52,318 nt of DNA, from the NCBI GenBank assembly GCA_021201665.1, contig JAJQEO010000026.1:1-52318 (forward strand). The letters run 5' to 3'. This stretch comes from Lachnospiraceae bacterium (GTDB taxonomy: Bacteria > Bacillota > Clostridia > Lachnospirales > Lachnospiraceae). Numbering within the stretch: position 1 is the first letter of the stretch; each line of letters opens with the position of its first letter. This document shows positions 9,501 to 18,540 of the stretch, in pieces. The position numbers and the translations under genes were made by a program. Below the pieces are notes generated by a model, which did no database searches, was not told the DNA's origin, and was given only the letters and a program-made list of their open reading frames with translations.

Positions 9501-10371
9501 GGCCGGTCAGTTTCGCCCGGTCGGATTTGAAATCTCATTTGCGGATACGCAGGATCTGGACGCGGTGCATGTGCGCATTAAGGAGAATGACCGGATTCGC
9601 CTGCAGGGACGGATTGACCGCATTGATACGGTGGAGACGGAGGATGCGGTCTATGTAAAGGTGGTAGATTATAAATCCGGTATGGCGCAGTTTGATCCGG
9701 TATCGCTTTATTATGGATTGCAGATGCAACTTTTTGTTTATCTGAATGCGGCGATGGAAATGGAGAGGAAGCTTCATCCGGACAAAAAGGTGGTTCCGGC
9801 CGGGGTTTTCTATCACAGAATGCAGGACCCGGTACTGGATAAGGATACGCTTCCATCCGGACAGTCAGGTGCTGACCTTGCCCGTGAGACGCTTTTGAAA
9901 AAAATGCGGCCGAACGGTCTGGTCAATTCGAGCAGTCAGGTTCTGCGGATGTTTGACGCGCATCTTGGCCTGGGCGCTGCAGATTCTCTGGTGATCCCGG
10001 TGGGCATCAAAAAGGACGGCACACCAAAGGCGACATCCAGTATTGTGACAACCGAACAGTTCGAAGCACTTTCGGAGTATGTGTCGCACCTCCTTACCCA
10101 GATGGGAGAGGCGATTCTTGACGGAGCTATTGAAGCCAGCCCATTTGAGGACCGCTCCGGGAGCGCGTGTGATTACTGTATTTACGCGGATGTCTGCGGT
10201 CTGGATAAAAAAATCCCCGGGAACTGTCCAAAGCGCAGTCCCGACCTGACATCTCAGGAAGTAATTGAGCGCCTGGTGGGCGCGAAGTGTTCTGCCAATG
10301 ACAGGCGCGGCCTGCCGCATGCGAACCATACATCCGGGACGAACCAGGGAGGTGACGAGACATGTCTGTAA
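6565..10371 (+). CDS. addB: ATP-dependent helicase/deoxyribonuclease subunit B (AddB)
   Basis: AddB (1268 aa) is a subunit of the AddAB complex that resects DNA double-strand ends to start RecA recombination. The Walker A GNSGSGKS is at residues 8-15 and VPEQFTMQTQ follows. The C-terminal RecB-type nuclease is shown by VKVVDYKSG and GLQMQLFVYL. The four iron-sulfur cysteines are present: C875 in FAGCAFSHF and C1202, C1205 and C1211, with the same spacing as Bacillus AddB. The start at 6565 has GGAGG eight bases upstream; a TATAAT lies at 6505-6510 but with a poor -35. Hydrophilic, apparently non-conserved insertions are at about 273-295, 453-512 and 812-852. The gene overlaps addA by 10 bases, implying translational coupling. 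Confidence 0.96.
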   Translation: MSLQFIFGNSGSGKSHFLYQKIIEESCRHPEMSFLVIVPEQFTMQTQRDLVMLHPNKGIMNIDVLSFRRLAHRVFEEVGADRRTVLTETGKNLMIRRVAELKKDELKVLGARMNRTGYVSEVKSILSELLQYEVSDYDLGCMLESVEGRPLLHAKLEDIRVLYRAFLEYRQEQFMKPEELLGILTQVASRSKLLKRSVLAFDGFAGFTPSQLDVLGELHRICPKIYLTVTIDAREEFFGEIREHELFAPSRRMIRSVTEVCGEGFDDPIVLGPGGRSKAARTTVAPDSDLPRFSKDGALRHLEQNLFRKKQFPYRGESDELSLSVLSSPVQEVHFAARTIAGLVRGGRYRYRDIAVIAGDLNAYGNYVKRIFPMYGIPVFIDETRQLLLNPCLEFVRGALSMAEQDFSYESVFRFLRTGMAGLSPDETDRLENYVIAAGIHGYSGWKKEWTWCPPSLQRVVCPENPGGTVLSGNDEGSESDFAREGRKEEALCTDGCRENSSEPNPDLTGEDEALAGLSLYNALRVRFLDVVGPFAESMRRKNRPLLEYAAALYRLLIDCEVQQKLKNRENELKNIGSELSSEYRQIYLILIRLLDEMVDLLGEEEMSCREFSEILDAGLSEAKVGIIPPGIDQVQVGDIRRSRLSHIKILFFLGLNDGWVPSRPDGGGIISDTEREILQKAGASLAPSARENSYIQRFYLYQNLTKPQDRLYLSWCLSSGDGTSMRPSYLVSTIQRLFPALKENREEDAGTRLSQVTSRENGMLYLLHGLQEKGSGEEGSQWLSLYHMYLNDASYSARVRDLSAAAFLTGRIAKTENSGISERPQERGAVDESASPIQTQDHLNPNTARLLYGLDGQAGSMSASVTRLEQFAGCAFSHFASYGLRLRERTEYGVKATDLGTLFHGAVELFSRQMLADGCDWGECSYEEQARMMDRCVEQTADMYAGGILHGSARQEYTIRRLKRILRRTVWVMREQTRAGQFRPVGFEISFADTQDLDAVHVRIKENDRIRLQGRIDRIDTVETEDAVYVKVVDYKSGMAQFDPVSLYYGLQMQLFVYLNAAMEMERKLHPDKKVVPAGVFYHRMQDPVLDKDTLPSGQSGADLARETLLKKMRPNGLVNSSSQVLRMFDAHLGLGAADSLVIPVGIKKDGTPKATSSIVTTEQFEALSEYVSHLLTQMGEAILDGAIEASPFEDRSGSACDYCIYADVCGLDKKIPGNCPKRSPDLTSQEVIERLVGAKCSANDRRGLPHANHTSGTNQGGDETCL

Positions 10372-13300
10372 AGTGGACCGAAGAACAGCAGCAGGTCATT
10401 GACGCGAGAAATCAGGATATTCTGGTATCCGCGGCGGCCGGATCCGGCAAAACGGCCGTGTTGGTTGAGCGCATACTGAAAATGATTACGGACGAAGAAA
10501 AGCCGGTGGATATCGACCGGCTTCTGGTCGTTACCTTTACCAACGCGGCCGCCTCGGAAATGCGGGGACGGATCCGCGACGCGCTGGAGGAGCGGGCCGC
10601 GAAGGATCCAGATAATGTCCATCTGCAAAAGCAGCTTGTTCTGGTGCATAATGCGAAGATTACGACGATTCACAGCTTTTGTCTGCATGTACTTCGCAAT
10701 CATTTTCAGACGATCGGTATTGATCCCTCCTTCCGCATCGCGGATGAGGGCGAGGTACTTCTGCTGGAGCAGGACGCAGTGAAAGAGGTGGTAAACGAGG
10801 CTTATGAGACGCTTTCCGCGAAAGATGCTGCCCATATAGAGGAAGATCTGGAAAGTGCTGCCCATATAGAGGAAGATCTGGAAAGTGCAGCCCATGTAGG
10901 GGAAGGTTTGAAAGAAACTGCTCACGTGGGAAAAGGAGAAACAGCCTTCCATGATGGAAGCTTGAGCGGCGAGGAATTCACTGAATTTCTCGAACAGTTT
11001 GTGACGGGAAAGGACGACACCCTTGTGGAAGAGTGGATTCTGCAGCTCTATCACACAGCGCTGGGGCAGCCCTTCCCGGAGGAGTGGCTGCGAGAGTGCC
11101 GGGAGGCTTATACTTCGAAAAAACGGTCTTCATGGCTCGCCTATATCGAAAAAGACACGGCTCTCCGGCTGGCGGATGTCCATGCGACGCTTAAGGCTGC
11201 CCTGCGGCTTGCCCGCGATCCGGACGGTCCCTATCCTTACGAAAAGGCGCTTCTTTCGGATCTGGCGCTGGTGGAACGGCTGGAAAAGGGCAAAAGCTAT
11301 GAGGGTTTTCTGAAAGCCTTTCAGGAGATGGGCAGCTTTGAAACCCTGGGCAGGAAAAAGGATGATCATATCTCAGAAGAGAAAAAACAGCTGGTCAAGT
11401 CCCTGCGCGACGAATGCAAGGATCAGATCACTGCGCTCCGTGAGCAGTATTATTATGATGACCTGGATGTCCTGCGTGAAGAATACCTCCGAAGCGGCAC
11501 TGTCGTGCGTGTGCTGACCAGGCTGACAGAAGCCTTTATGAAACGCCTTTCCGAAAAGAAGGCGCAGAAGAATATTCTGGATTTTGGGGACATGGAGCAT
11601 ATGGCGCTGAACGCGCTGGTGACGCGGGAGAAAACGACATCCGCACAAGAGCACTCTGGCACGCAGGAAATCGCACAGGAGCCAAACAGCGGCACTCAGA
11701 AGCAATCCGGCACGCAGAAGCAAAACAGCGGCACGCAGAAGCAATCCGACGCGCTGAAATTTTCCGACTCATGCAATGCGTCTTCGGAGGGCGGCATTCC
11801 ATATGGCTTTGGAGCAGTATATCCGACAGCAGTGGCGCAGGAATATGCGGAGACCTTTGAGGAGGTCATGATTGATGAGTACCAGGACAGCAACCTGGTG
11901 CAGGAGATGATTCTCACCAGTGTTTCCGGGAAGGGTCACGGTGCGCACAACCGTTTCATGGTCGGTGATGTCAAACAGAGTATTTACCGGTTTCGTCTGG
12001 CCAGGCCCGAGCTATTTATGGAAAAATACCACCGCTACCAGGTTTTGGGCGAGGCAGATGGCCAGACGGCTGATGTTGACAGCGAGGCGGACATCCGTAC
12101 GACTGATGCCAGTATATCAGAAAAAGACAGAAGCGGACAGGCAGCGCCAGCGGACAGCAATACAGGCAGCGTGGAATCACAGTCTGGCGCAGTTACAGAG
12201 CGCCGCATTGACCTGCACCGCAATTTCCGCAGCCGGACGCAGGTACTGGAATCAGTGAATTATATTTTCCGCCAGATCATGCAGGAATCCTTAGGCGGCA
12301 TAGCCTATGACGCAGACGCGGCTCTTTATCCGGGAGCGGCATTTGCGGAGCCGGATGAGCCTTGTGCCGCAGGAGCGGCATTTGCGGAGCCGGATGAGCC
12401 TTGTGCCGCAGGAGCGGCATTTGCGGAGCCGGATGAGCCTTGTGCTGCGGGAGCGACATTTGCGGAGCCGGATGAGCCTTGTACCATGGGAAAAGCATTT
12501 GACGAAGCGGACGCGGCTCTTCATTCGGACACAGCAACTGCCGGAATGAAAACAACACATAACTGGTACACATCCGAATTACTGCTGCTGGATGGCGGGG
12601 ATGCTTCCACGGAGGAGCTTCGGGAAGAGGAAGCCAGGATGGTCGGCCGCCGGATACTGGAGCTTGTGGGGACAATGCCCGTCCTGGATAAGGAGAACGG
12701 CGGTTTTCGCCCGGCGCGGTATGGGGATATTGTGATTTTGCTGCGCACCATCAGCGGCTGGGGAGAGACCTTTGGCCAGATTCTTTCAGACATGGGGATC
12801 CCCTGCTTTACCGGCTCGCAGAAGGGGTATTTTTCCGCAGCCGAGGTACGTGTCGTACTATCTTATCTGAAGATTCTGGACAATCCGCAGCAGGATATTC
12901 CGCTGGCGGCCGTGCTTCGAAGCCCGATCGGTCGTTTTTCGGACGAGGAGCTCTCCCATATCCGTCTGTTGGGAGGAGAAGAAACGACTCTTTCTTTTTA
13001 TGACTGCTGTCTGCGCATGGCGAATTTTTCCGCCGTTACTGAGGAAGAAAAATTGCTGCAAAACAAAATGAGGCGATTTCTGTCTGTTTACCAGAGCCTG
13101 CGGGAAAAATGTGCCCATACGCCGATCCATCTGCTTTTGTGGGAGGTCCTGGACGTGACCGGCTATGGGGAGTATGCGGCGGCGCTTCCCGCCGGAAAAC
13201 AGAGAAAGGCCAATCTGGATATGCTTGTGGAGAAGGCAATCGCCTATGAAGCGACCAGCTACCACGGTCTTTATCATTTTGTGCGGTATATTGAAAACTT

Positions 13301-14963
13301 GCAGAAGTACGAGGTGGATTACGGCGAGGCAAGTCTGGGAGCTGAGGCTGGCGATACTGTCCGCATTATGAGCATTCACAAAAGCAAGGGTCTGGAATTT
13401 CCCATTGTTTTTGTGAGCGGCATGGGCAAGCAGTTCAATGAGAGAGACGCGCGTGCGAAGGTTGTGACACATCCGGAATGGGGGATCGCCTGCGACTGTG
13501 TGTGGCAGTCGGATGCGATGCCCGGAGAAGATGTAGTGCCTCGAGGAGATACAATGCTTCGAGGGGATGCGATGTATCGAGAAGGTGCAATGCCTCAGGA
13601 GAGGGACGGTGATTCGCCGGATGTTTCATCTGCCGCGTGGGACGAGATGCCGCGCATGCGGCGCGCCACCCTTTTAAAGAAAACGATTCAGCAGAAGATC
13701 TCTTCCGAGAATCTAGGTGAGGAATTACGTGTGCTGTATGTGGCGATGACGCGCGCGAAGGAAAAGCTGATCCTGACCGGCGGTGTGAAAAACCTGGAGA
13801 AAAAACTGACATCCTGGGAAAATGCCACACTTTCCTACAGTTCTCTTGCCGGAGCTTCGAATTATCTGGACTGGGTGGCTCCCGCACTGATGCAGTGTGC
13901 AGATGAAGGTAAAGTCACCCTGCATAAAGCTGCTCAGGATGAAGCCGTTCGGGGCAAAGCTGCTCTGAATAAAACACTCCGGGATGCCCATTTTGAAATC
14001 TTCATCCAGACACCGGAGGAAAATGCGCAAAAAGAGACCGCCGCCCGGGAGGACGGCTGGCGCACACTGCAGGAGCTTCTGCACGCGAAGCCATCGGCAG
14101 AGGAGGACGAGGAAACCAGGAGGTACCTCGAGGATGTTTTTTCATCAGGCTATCCTTACGTGGGAGAGAGCACCATTTCCGGAAAATATTCGGTGTCCGA
14201 ATTAAAGAAGATGTCTCAGAGGATGGAAGAGGGCGACGCGCGTGAGCTGTTTGAGGAAGAAACTGTGGTTCCCCTCATCCCGAGATTTGTACAGCAAGGC
14301 TTATCCGCAGACAGTGACGCGTTCTGGCAGGAGGCTGGAGAAAAAATGCAGCCGGATGGCGCATCTGGTGCCGGATTCGCGCAGATACAGCCTGAAGAGA
14401 CCGGAATATCGTCACGCCTGCCTGGCGCAGAGATTCCGGATGCAAAGTCTGGGTTATCCGGGGCTGCGCGGGGAACCGCTTTCCATACGTTTATGGAAAA
14501 TTTAGATTTTTCTAAGAAAGAAGATTTACGTTTTCAGTTGGAAGAATTGATTAGTTGTGGTAAAATGACCGAGGAAGAAGCGGCCTCTGTTAATCTAAGC
14601 GAGATATCCGCCTTTCTTCACTCTTCGGTGGGCAGGAGAATGGAGCGCGCCAGTGCGGCAGGAGAGCTGTTTCGGGAGCAGCCATTCGTCCTCGGCGTCC
14701 CTGCCGGAGAGATTCTGAAAAATGGATCATCCGAGATCGTCCTGGTACAGGGGATTATCGACGCTTACTTTCTGGAAGACGGACAGATTGTCCTGGTGGA
14801 TTACAAGACAGACCGGGTGTCATCAAAATGGAAGCTGATTGAGAGATACCGGACGCAGATCGATTACTACGCGAAAGCATTGGAAAGGCTCACAGGGAGG
14901 AGGGTTCGCGACCGTGTGATTTATTCCTTCTGCCTGGGAGAGGAAATTTACCTCTCTGCTTAG
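10362..14963 (+). CDS. addA: ATP-dependent helicase/nuclease subunit A (AddA), enlarged by repeat insertions
   Basis: AddA (1533 aa) is the UvrD-like helicase plus RecB nuclease subunit partnering AddB. It has the N-terminal helicase motif Q region WTEEQQQVID, Walker A AAAGSGKT (24-31), TFTNAAASEM, DEYQDSN (Walker B), VGDVKQSIYRFR, SIHKSKGLEFPIVF and LYVAMTRAKEKL. The nuclease motif is VLVDYKTDR near residue 1476. Typical AddA is about 1150-1250 aa; the excess comes from several loops of short tandem repeats near residues 155-195, 430-470, 657-720, 1050-1085 and 1185-1210. The core motifs on both sides remain in frame, so the protein is probably functional. The start ATG lies inside the end of addB. 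Confidence 0.96.
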   Translation: MSVKWTEEQQQVIDARNQDILVSAAAGSGKTAVLVERILKMITDEEKPVDIDRLLVVTFTNAAASEMRGRIRDALEERAAKDPDNVHLQKQLVLVHNAKITTIHSFCLHVLRNHFQTIGIDPSFRIADEGEVLLLEQDAVKEVVNEAYETLSAKDAAHIEEDLESAAHIEEDLESAAHVGEGLKETAHVGKGETAFHDGSLSGEEFTEFLEQFVTGKDDTLVEEWILQLYHTALGQPFPEEWLRECREAYTSKKRSSWLAYIEKDTALRLADVHATLKAALRLARDPDGPYPYEKALLSDLALVERLEKGKSYEGFLKAFQEMGSFETLGRKKDDHISEEKKQLVKSLRDECKDQITALREQYYYDDLDVLREEYLRSGTVVRVLTRLTEAFMKRLSEKKAQKNILDFGDMEHMALNALVTREKTTSAQEHSGTQEIAQEPNSGTQKQSGTQKQNSGTQKQSDALKFSDSCNASSEGGIPYGFGAVYPTAVAQEYAETFEEVMIDEYQDSNLVQEMILTSVSGKGHGAHNRFMVGDVKQSIYRFRLARPELFMEKYHRYQVLGEADGQTADVDSEADIRTTDASISEKDRSGQAAPADSNTGSVESQSGAVTERRIDLHRNFRSRTQVLESVNYIFRQIMQESLGGIAYDADAALYPGAAFAEPDEPCAAGAAFAEPDEPCAAGAAFAEPDEPCAAGATFAEPDEPCTMGKAFDEADAALHSDTATAGMKTTHNWYTSELLLLDGGDASTEELREEEARMVGRRILELVGTMPVLDKENGGFRPARYGDIVILLRTISGWGETFGQILSDMGIPCFTGSQKGYFSAAEVRVVLSYLKILDNPQQDIPLAAVLRSPIGRFSDEELSHIRLLGGEETTLSFYDCCLRMANFSAVTEEEKLLQNKMRRFLSVYQSLREKCAHTPIHLLLWEVLDVTGYGEYAAALPAGKQRKANLDMLVEKAIAYEATSYHGLYHFVRYIENLQKYEVDYGEASLGAEAGDTVRIMSIHKSKGLEFPIVFVSGMGKQFNERDARAKVVTHPEWGIACDCVWQSDAMPGEDVVPRGDTMLRGDAMYREGAMPQERDGDSPDVSSAAWDEMPRMRRATLLKKTIQQKISSENLGEELRVLYVAMTRAKEKLILTGGVKNLEKKLTSWENATLSYSSLAGASNYLDWVAPALMQCADEGKVTLHKAAQDEAVRGKAALNKTLRDAHFEIFIQTPEENAQKETAAREDGWRTLQELLHAKPSAEEDEETRRYLEDVFSSGYPYVGESTISGKYSVSELKKMSQRMEEGDARELFEEETVVPLIPRFVQQGLSADSDAFWQEAGEKMQPDGASGAGFAQIQPEETGISSRLPGAEIPDAKSGLSGAARGTAFHTFMENLDFSKKEDLRFQLEELISCGKMTEEEAASVNLSEISAFLHSSVGRRMERASAAGELFREQPFVLGVPAGEILKNGSSEIVLVQGIIDAYFLEDGQIVLVDYKTDRVSSKWKLIERYRTQIDYYAKALERLTGRRVRDRVIYSFCLGEEIYLSA
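10826..10915 (+). repeat. 30-bp tandem repeat inside addA
   Basis: Two identical 30-base units (10826-10855 and 10856-10885) and a diverged third (10886-10915) encode AAHIEEDLES-like decapeptides; a fourth remnant (AHVGKGE) follows. The unit length keeps the reading frame. Confidence 0.95.
11691..11749 (+). repeat. Short tandem repeat inside addA (GTQKQ type)
   Basis: Units of 18 and 21 bases starting GGCAC(G/T)CAGAAGCA repeat three times and encode GTQKQS or GTQKQNS. A further related GTQE lies just upstream. The segment sits between the ILDFGDMEH motif and the Walker B region. Confidence 0.9.
12333..12488 (+). repeat. 39-bp tandem repeat inside addA, four copies
   Basis: Four units start at 12333, 12372, 12411 and 12450, each encoding a 13-residue GAAFAEPDEPCAA-like peptide. 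The first three are nearly identical, indicating recent expansion; a diverged remnant (GKAFDEADAAL) follows. Confidence 0.97.
13512..13601 (+). repeat. 18-bp tandem repeat inside addA, five copies
   Basis: Five diverged 18-base units encode the hexapeptides DAMPGE, DVVPRG, DTMLRG, DAMYRE and GAMPQE. They lie after the SIHKSKGLEF motif in helicase domain 2. Confidence 0.88.
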
Positions 14964-14970
14964 ACTGCTG

Positions 14971-15043
14971 TGATACAGGGGATTGCGGGAACGCAGAACA
15001 CGGAGCAATTTTGTAGTATCCTGTCCTTTTGCAGCCCGAATCA
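14971..15043 (-). repeat. Family C element, internally deleted copy
   Basis: Read on the minus strand it begins TGATTCGGGCTGCAAAAGGA and continues through GATACTAC and ATTGCTCCGTG, matching the start of the full copy at 28184. Its other end, TGATACAGGG on the plus strand, matches the far end of the full copy. The middle of the full element is absent. It fills most of the gap between addA and the next gene. Confidence 0.8.
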
Positions 15044-15064
15044 TGTTATGTGTTTGGAGAATTT

Positions 15065-18000
15065 ATGAAAAAATTAGTCAAAAGTGAAGCGGTGCGGTAC
15101 GTCTTTTTCGGAGGCTGCACGACCGCGGTGAACCTGATCGTTTATTATTGTCTGTGCATGACAGGCATGAATATCACGGTGGCAAATACGATTTCCGTAT
15201 TAGCCGCGATCGTATTTGCTTATGTGGTGAATAAGCTGTTTGTGTTTGAGCATAAGACCCATTCTCCCGGAGAATTGCTCCGGGAGGCCGGCAGCTTTGT
15301 CGGCATGCGGCTGGGCACGATGGTGATTGAAGTGCTTGGCGTGCTTTTGCTTACCTGCATCTGGGGCATGTCCAATATGGCAGCGAAGCTGGTGATCCAG
15401 GTAGTCATTGTCGTGTTGAATTATTTTATCAGCAAGCTGGTGGTTTTCAAAGACGCGGATCCGGAAAATATCGGCGAAAGCGAAAATGCGCAGTCGGAAC
15501 GTGCCGGTACGCCTGCAGGCGGTTCGTATGGTGCAGATGCCGAAAATGGAGCGTACGGTGCAGATGCCGAAAGTGGCGTGCACGATACAGATATTGGAAA
15601 CGGCATGTGCAGCAGGGACACCGAAGACGGGACACACGGCGTGGCCGCAGATATCGATATGAGCTTTGAGGCTGCCGAACGTGACCGGCACAGTAAAGAT
15701 GGTGTGTGCGATTCGGATGCGGGGATAAGCTTTACATCAGAGACGGACTCTGTCAGCAGAAATCTGAAAAGGAAGAATTCAGACGCAGAGATTCGGGATG
15801 AAAAAAAACGGGATGGCGGCTCCCTCTTTCGGAGACTTGCGCACTTCTGGAAGTCGAGACGGACGTCCTCGTCCGCAAAGCTTCGCACGGCGAAACAGAT
15901 CTCACGAAATTACTTCCTGGCCGGCTTTTTCGCGAGCGGTCTGGTCGCGGGAGCGGCCTTTGCCCTGATGGGAGTCTGGCCGTTCGGGGATAAGACTCTG
16001 CTGATTATCGATTCGCTTCACCAGTATCTTCCGTTTTATACAGACTTCCACGAAAAGCTTGTCAACAGTGAATCGTTCCTGTACTCCTTCTCCGGCGGAC
16101 TGGGCTACAATTTGTGGTCGACCTATGCCTATTATCTTGCGAGTCCGCTGAACTTCCTGATGGCGTTCATTCCCACCGCGAATGTCTGCGACTTCATGGA
16201 TCTGATGATTCTTGTGAAGATCGCACTCTGCGGAGGATGCTTTACCTGGTACATGCACAAGCATGACGAAGAGAGGCTTTCGTACCGGTCTTCGAAGGAG
16301 GATCAGGCGGATGGTATCGATGGTATTGCCGGGACTGGCCGGGGCGGCGGGGATTTCTCCGGACAGTCAGCCGCGGCGGGCTTTAGTACCTTGCCGGTTG
16401 TTTTCGGCATGATGTACGCGCTGAGCAATTTCGTGATCGGTTATTATTTCAACCTGATGTGGCTGGACAGCATCGCTATGCTGCCTCTGGTTATGTACGG
16501 TATCGAGCAGATCGTAAAGGGTGGGAGGGGGAAACTCTACTGCCTGGCATTGTTTTACGGATTATGGTGCAACTATTATATCGGATTCATGCTCTGCCTG
16601 TTTTCCTGCCTGTATTTTCTGGTGCGATGGATTGCGCAGACCGGGGAGTATGGCGGCCGCAGCTTCCCTCGTGACCTCGGCAAAAGCTGCCTGACCTTCG
16701 CGTGGTATTCTCTGCTCGCCGGAGGCATGGCCGCGCTGGTGCTCATTCCGGCGTACATGGGGCTGACCAGCTCAGAATCCATGGAGAGCAACACCTTCCC
16801 GACCGTGGTAAAATTCTACGAGAGCCTGGCGGAGCTTCTGGAAAACCACATGGCGTTCATGGAGCCGGTGACCATCTCCAGCACACAGGTGGGACTGAAT
16901 GTTTACTGCGGCGTCGCCACCGTGCTGCTGGCTGTCCTGTATCTGTTTGACCATGAGATTCGCCTGCGGGAGCGGCTTGCACATTATGGGCTGTGCGCCC
17001 TGCTGCTGTTCAGCTTCGCGTGCAATATTCCGAATTATATCTGGCACGGGTTCCACCAGCAGAACGGTCTGCCGAACCGCTTTGCCTTTATTTACATTGC
17101 CGTATTGCTGGTGATGGCTTACGACGCTCTGCGTGACCTGAAAAAATACTGGCTGCCCGAGCTGATTTTCGCTGTGGCCGCCCCGGCGGCGTTTCTGATC
17201 GTACGCTACCTGAACCCGGAACGCGAGCTGGAAGGGTACCTGTTTTTGATTTCACTGGGACTGCTGCTTTTCTACTTCGGGTTCCTGCTGATCGGAAGAT
17301 ATGTGGACCGCCTGAAGCCGTCTTACTTCCGCATGGCTCTGACACTCGTCCTGGTGGTGGAGATCGCCACGAACGCGATTTACGGGGTTTCTCAAAACGG
17401 AGTAGTGACGAGGAGCATCTACCTGGCGGACCAGACCTCCTATCAGAACCTGATCGCTGACCTGGACGAGGAGGATGATGACTTTTACCGCAGCGAGGTG
17501 GACCGGCAGCGCATGAGGAACGTGACAATGTATGTGGGCGGCAATGCCCTGGTGATGTTTAATTCCACCATGCAGAGCTCGGTCATCGATTTCTGCGACG
17601 CGCTCGGCATCGAGGCCCGGACCAACAAGAATGGCTATCTGGGCGTGACGAAGCTGATGAATGATGTCTTTGGTATTAAATATGTGGCGTCGCCGACCGA
17701 TTCCGAAAACTTCTACCAGTTTGAGCGTGTGGACAAGGACGGGGAGCTGACTCTGTATGAGAATGACAACGCGCTTTCTCTCGGATTTATGGTGGACGAC
17801 GCGATCCTGGAGTGGGATACCAGCACCGGCGAGCCTCTGGATATCCAGAACAGCTTTGTAGAACTGGCGACCGGGCATGACGCGATCTTTGTCCTCGACC
17901 GCTATATTGAGATGGAGGATGGGGAAAACTACGCGATCAAGATCCCGGACAACAAGCAGGTATACATGTGCATCGACACGCGTGTCTCTGAGATCGTCCT

Positions 18001-18511
18001 CAACACGCCGGAATACACCAAGACGTTTACGACCTATACGGACCACCTGTATGTGATCAACAGTACCTCCGAGAGCAATCTCGCCGATTTTACGGTGACT
18101 CTCAAGGATACCCAGACGAGTGTGCAGGCCGAGATTTATACCTGCTCCAACGAGGCCTACCAGGAGGTCGTGGACGAGCTTGCGAAGAGCCAGCTGGAAA
18201 ATGTCGTCGTTGACGGCAATACCGTGACGGGCGATGTGGATGTGCAGGAAGCCGGGATACTGCTTCTAACCATCCCCTACGATGAGAGCTGGACCATCCT
18301 CGTGGACGGAGAAAAAACTGAATTTTCGTGCGTGGGAGGCGCCCTGATCGGCGTACACCTGGAGGAAGGGGAGCATTCCATCGAGATGCGCTACACTCCG
18401 TCCGGCCTCTGGACGGGCAGCGCTCTGACCCTGTTGTCGGCACTGCTGTTTCTGGCGACCATGTTCTGGGAGAAAAAAAGGAAAAGGCAGCTGACGGGCG
18501 CTGCGGCCTGA
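15065..18511 (+). CDS. GtrA-like flippase domain fused to a YfhO-family membrane protein
   Basis: The protein has 1148 aa from ATG 15065, which follows TTTGGAGAA. Residues 1-135 form a GtrA-like domain with four membrane helices (MKKLVKSEAVRYVFFGGCTT start, VNKLFVFE motif), a family thought to move polyprenyl-phosphate sugars across the membrane. A charged linker (about 140-275) carries a 9-residue tandem repeat. The rest is YfhO-like: FLAGFFASGLVAGAAFAL, a DSLHQYLPFYTDFHEKL loop, many membrane helices, then an extracytoplasmic domain and a last helix before the basic KKRKRQ tail. YfhO proteins are GT-C-like membrane enzymes linked in Bacillus to glycosylation of lipoteichoic acid. The fusion suggests one polypeptide supplying and using lipid-linked sugar at the cell surface; that is inference. 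Confidence 0.85.
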   Translation: MKKLVKSEAVRYVFFGGCTTAVNLIVYYCLCMTGMNITVANTISVLAAIVFAYVVNKLFVFEHKTHSPGELLREAGSFVGMRLGTMVIEVLGVLLLTCIWGMSNMAAKLVIQVVIVVLNYFISKLVVFKDADPENIGESENAQSERAGTPAGGSYGADAENGAYGADAESGVHDTDIGNGMCSRDTEDGTHGVAADIDMSFEAAERDRHSKDGVCDSDAGISFTSETDSVSRNLKRKNSDAEIRDEKKRDGGSLFRRLAHFWKSRRTSSSAKLRTAKQISRNYFLAGFFASGLVAGAAFALMGVWPFGDKTLLIIDSLHQYLPFYTDFHEKLVNSESFLYSFSGGLGYNLWSTYAYYLASPLNFLMAFIPTANVCDFMDLMILVKIALCGGCFTWYMHKHDEERLSYRSSKEDQADGIDGIAGTGRGGGDFSGQSAAAGFSTLPVVFGMMYALSNFVIGYYFNLMWLDSIAMLPLVMYGIEQIVKGGRGKLYCLALFYGLWCNYYIGFMLCLFSCLYFLVRWIAQTGEYGGRSFPRDLGKSCLTFAWYSLLAGGMAALVLIPAYMGLTSSESMESNTFPTVVKFYESLAELLENHMAFMEPVTISSTQVGLNVYCGVATVLLAVLYLFDHEIRLRERLAHYGLCALLLFSFACNIPNYIWHGFHQQNGLPNRFAFIYIAVLLVMAYDALRDLKKYWLPELIFAVAAPAAFLIVRYLNPERELEGYLFLISLGLLLFYFGFLLIGRYVDRLKPSYFRMALTLVLVVEIATNAIYGVSQNGVVTRSIYLADQTSYQNLIADLDEEDDDFYRSEVDRQRMRNVTMYVGGNALVMFNSTMQSSVIDFCDALGIEARTNKNGYLGVTKLMNDVFGIKYVASPTDSENFYQFERVDKDGELTLYENDNALSLGFMVDDAILEWDTSTGEPLDIQNSFVELATGHDAIFVLDRYIEMEDGENYAIKIPDNKQVYMCIDTRVSEIVLNTPEYTKTFTTYTDHLYVINSTSESNLADFTVTLKDTQTSVQAEIYTCSNEAYQEVVDELAKSQLENVVVDGNTVTGDVDVQEAGILLLTIPYDESWTILVDGEKTEFSCVGGALIGVHLEEGEHSIEMRYTPSGLWTGSALTLLSALLFLATMFWEKKRKRQLTGAAA
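15530..15637 (+). repeat. 27-bp tandem repeat in the GtrA-YfhO linker
   Basis: Four 27-base units encode GADAENGAY, GADAESGVH, DTDIGNGMC and SRDTEDGTH; the first two are closest. The reading frame is preserved. Confidence 0.88.
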
Positions 18512-18540
18512 TGCCAGCGGTTCTCAGGCAGACTTTTTTT

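Noticed and set aside
12333..12488. Possible CRISPR array (39-base repeats)
   Set aside because: The units are directly adjacent without spacers, lie within addA and keep its frame; no cas gene is present.
12277..12675. Antisense frame with repeated CRSCGTRLIRLRK-type peptide
   Set aside because: It is simply the reverse translation of the 39-base addA repeat array.
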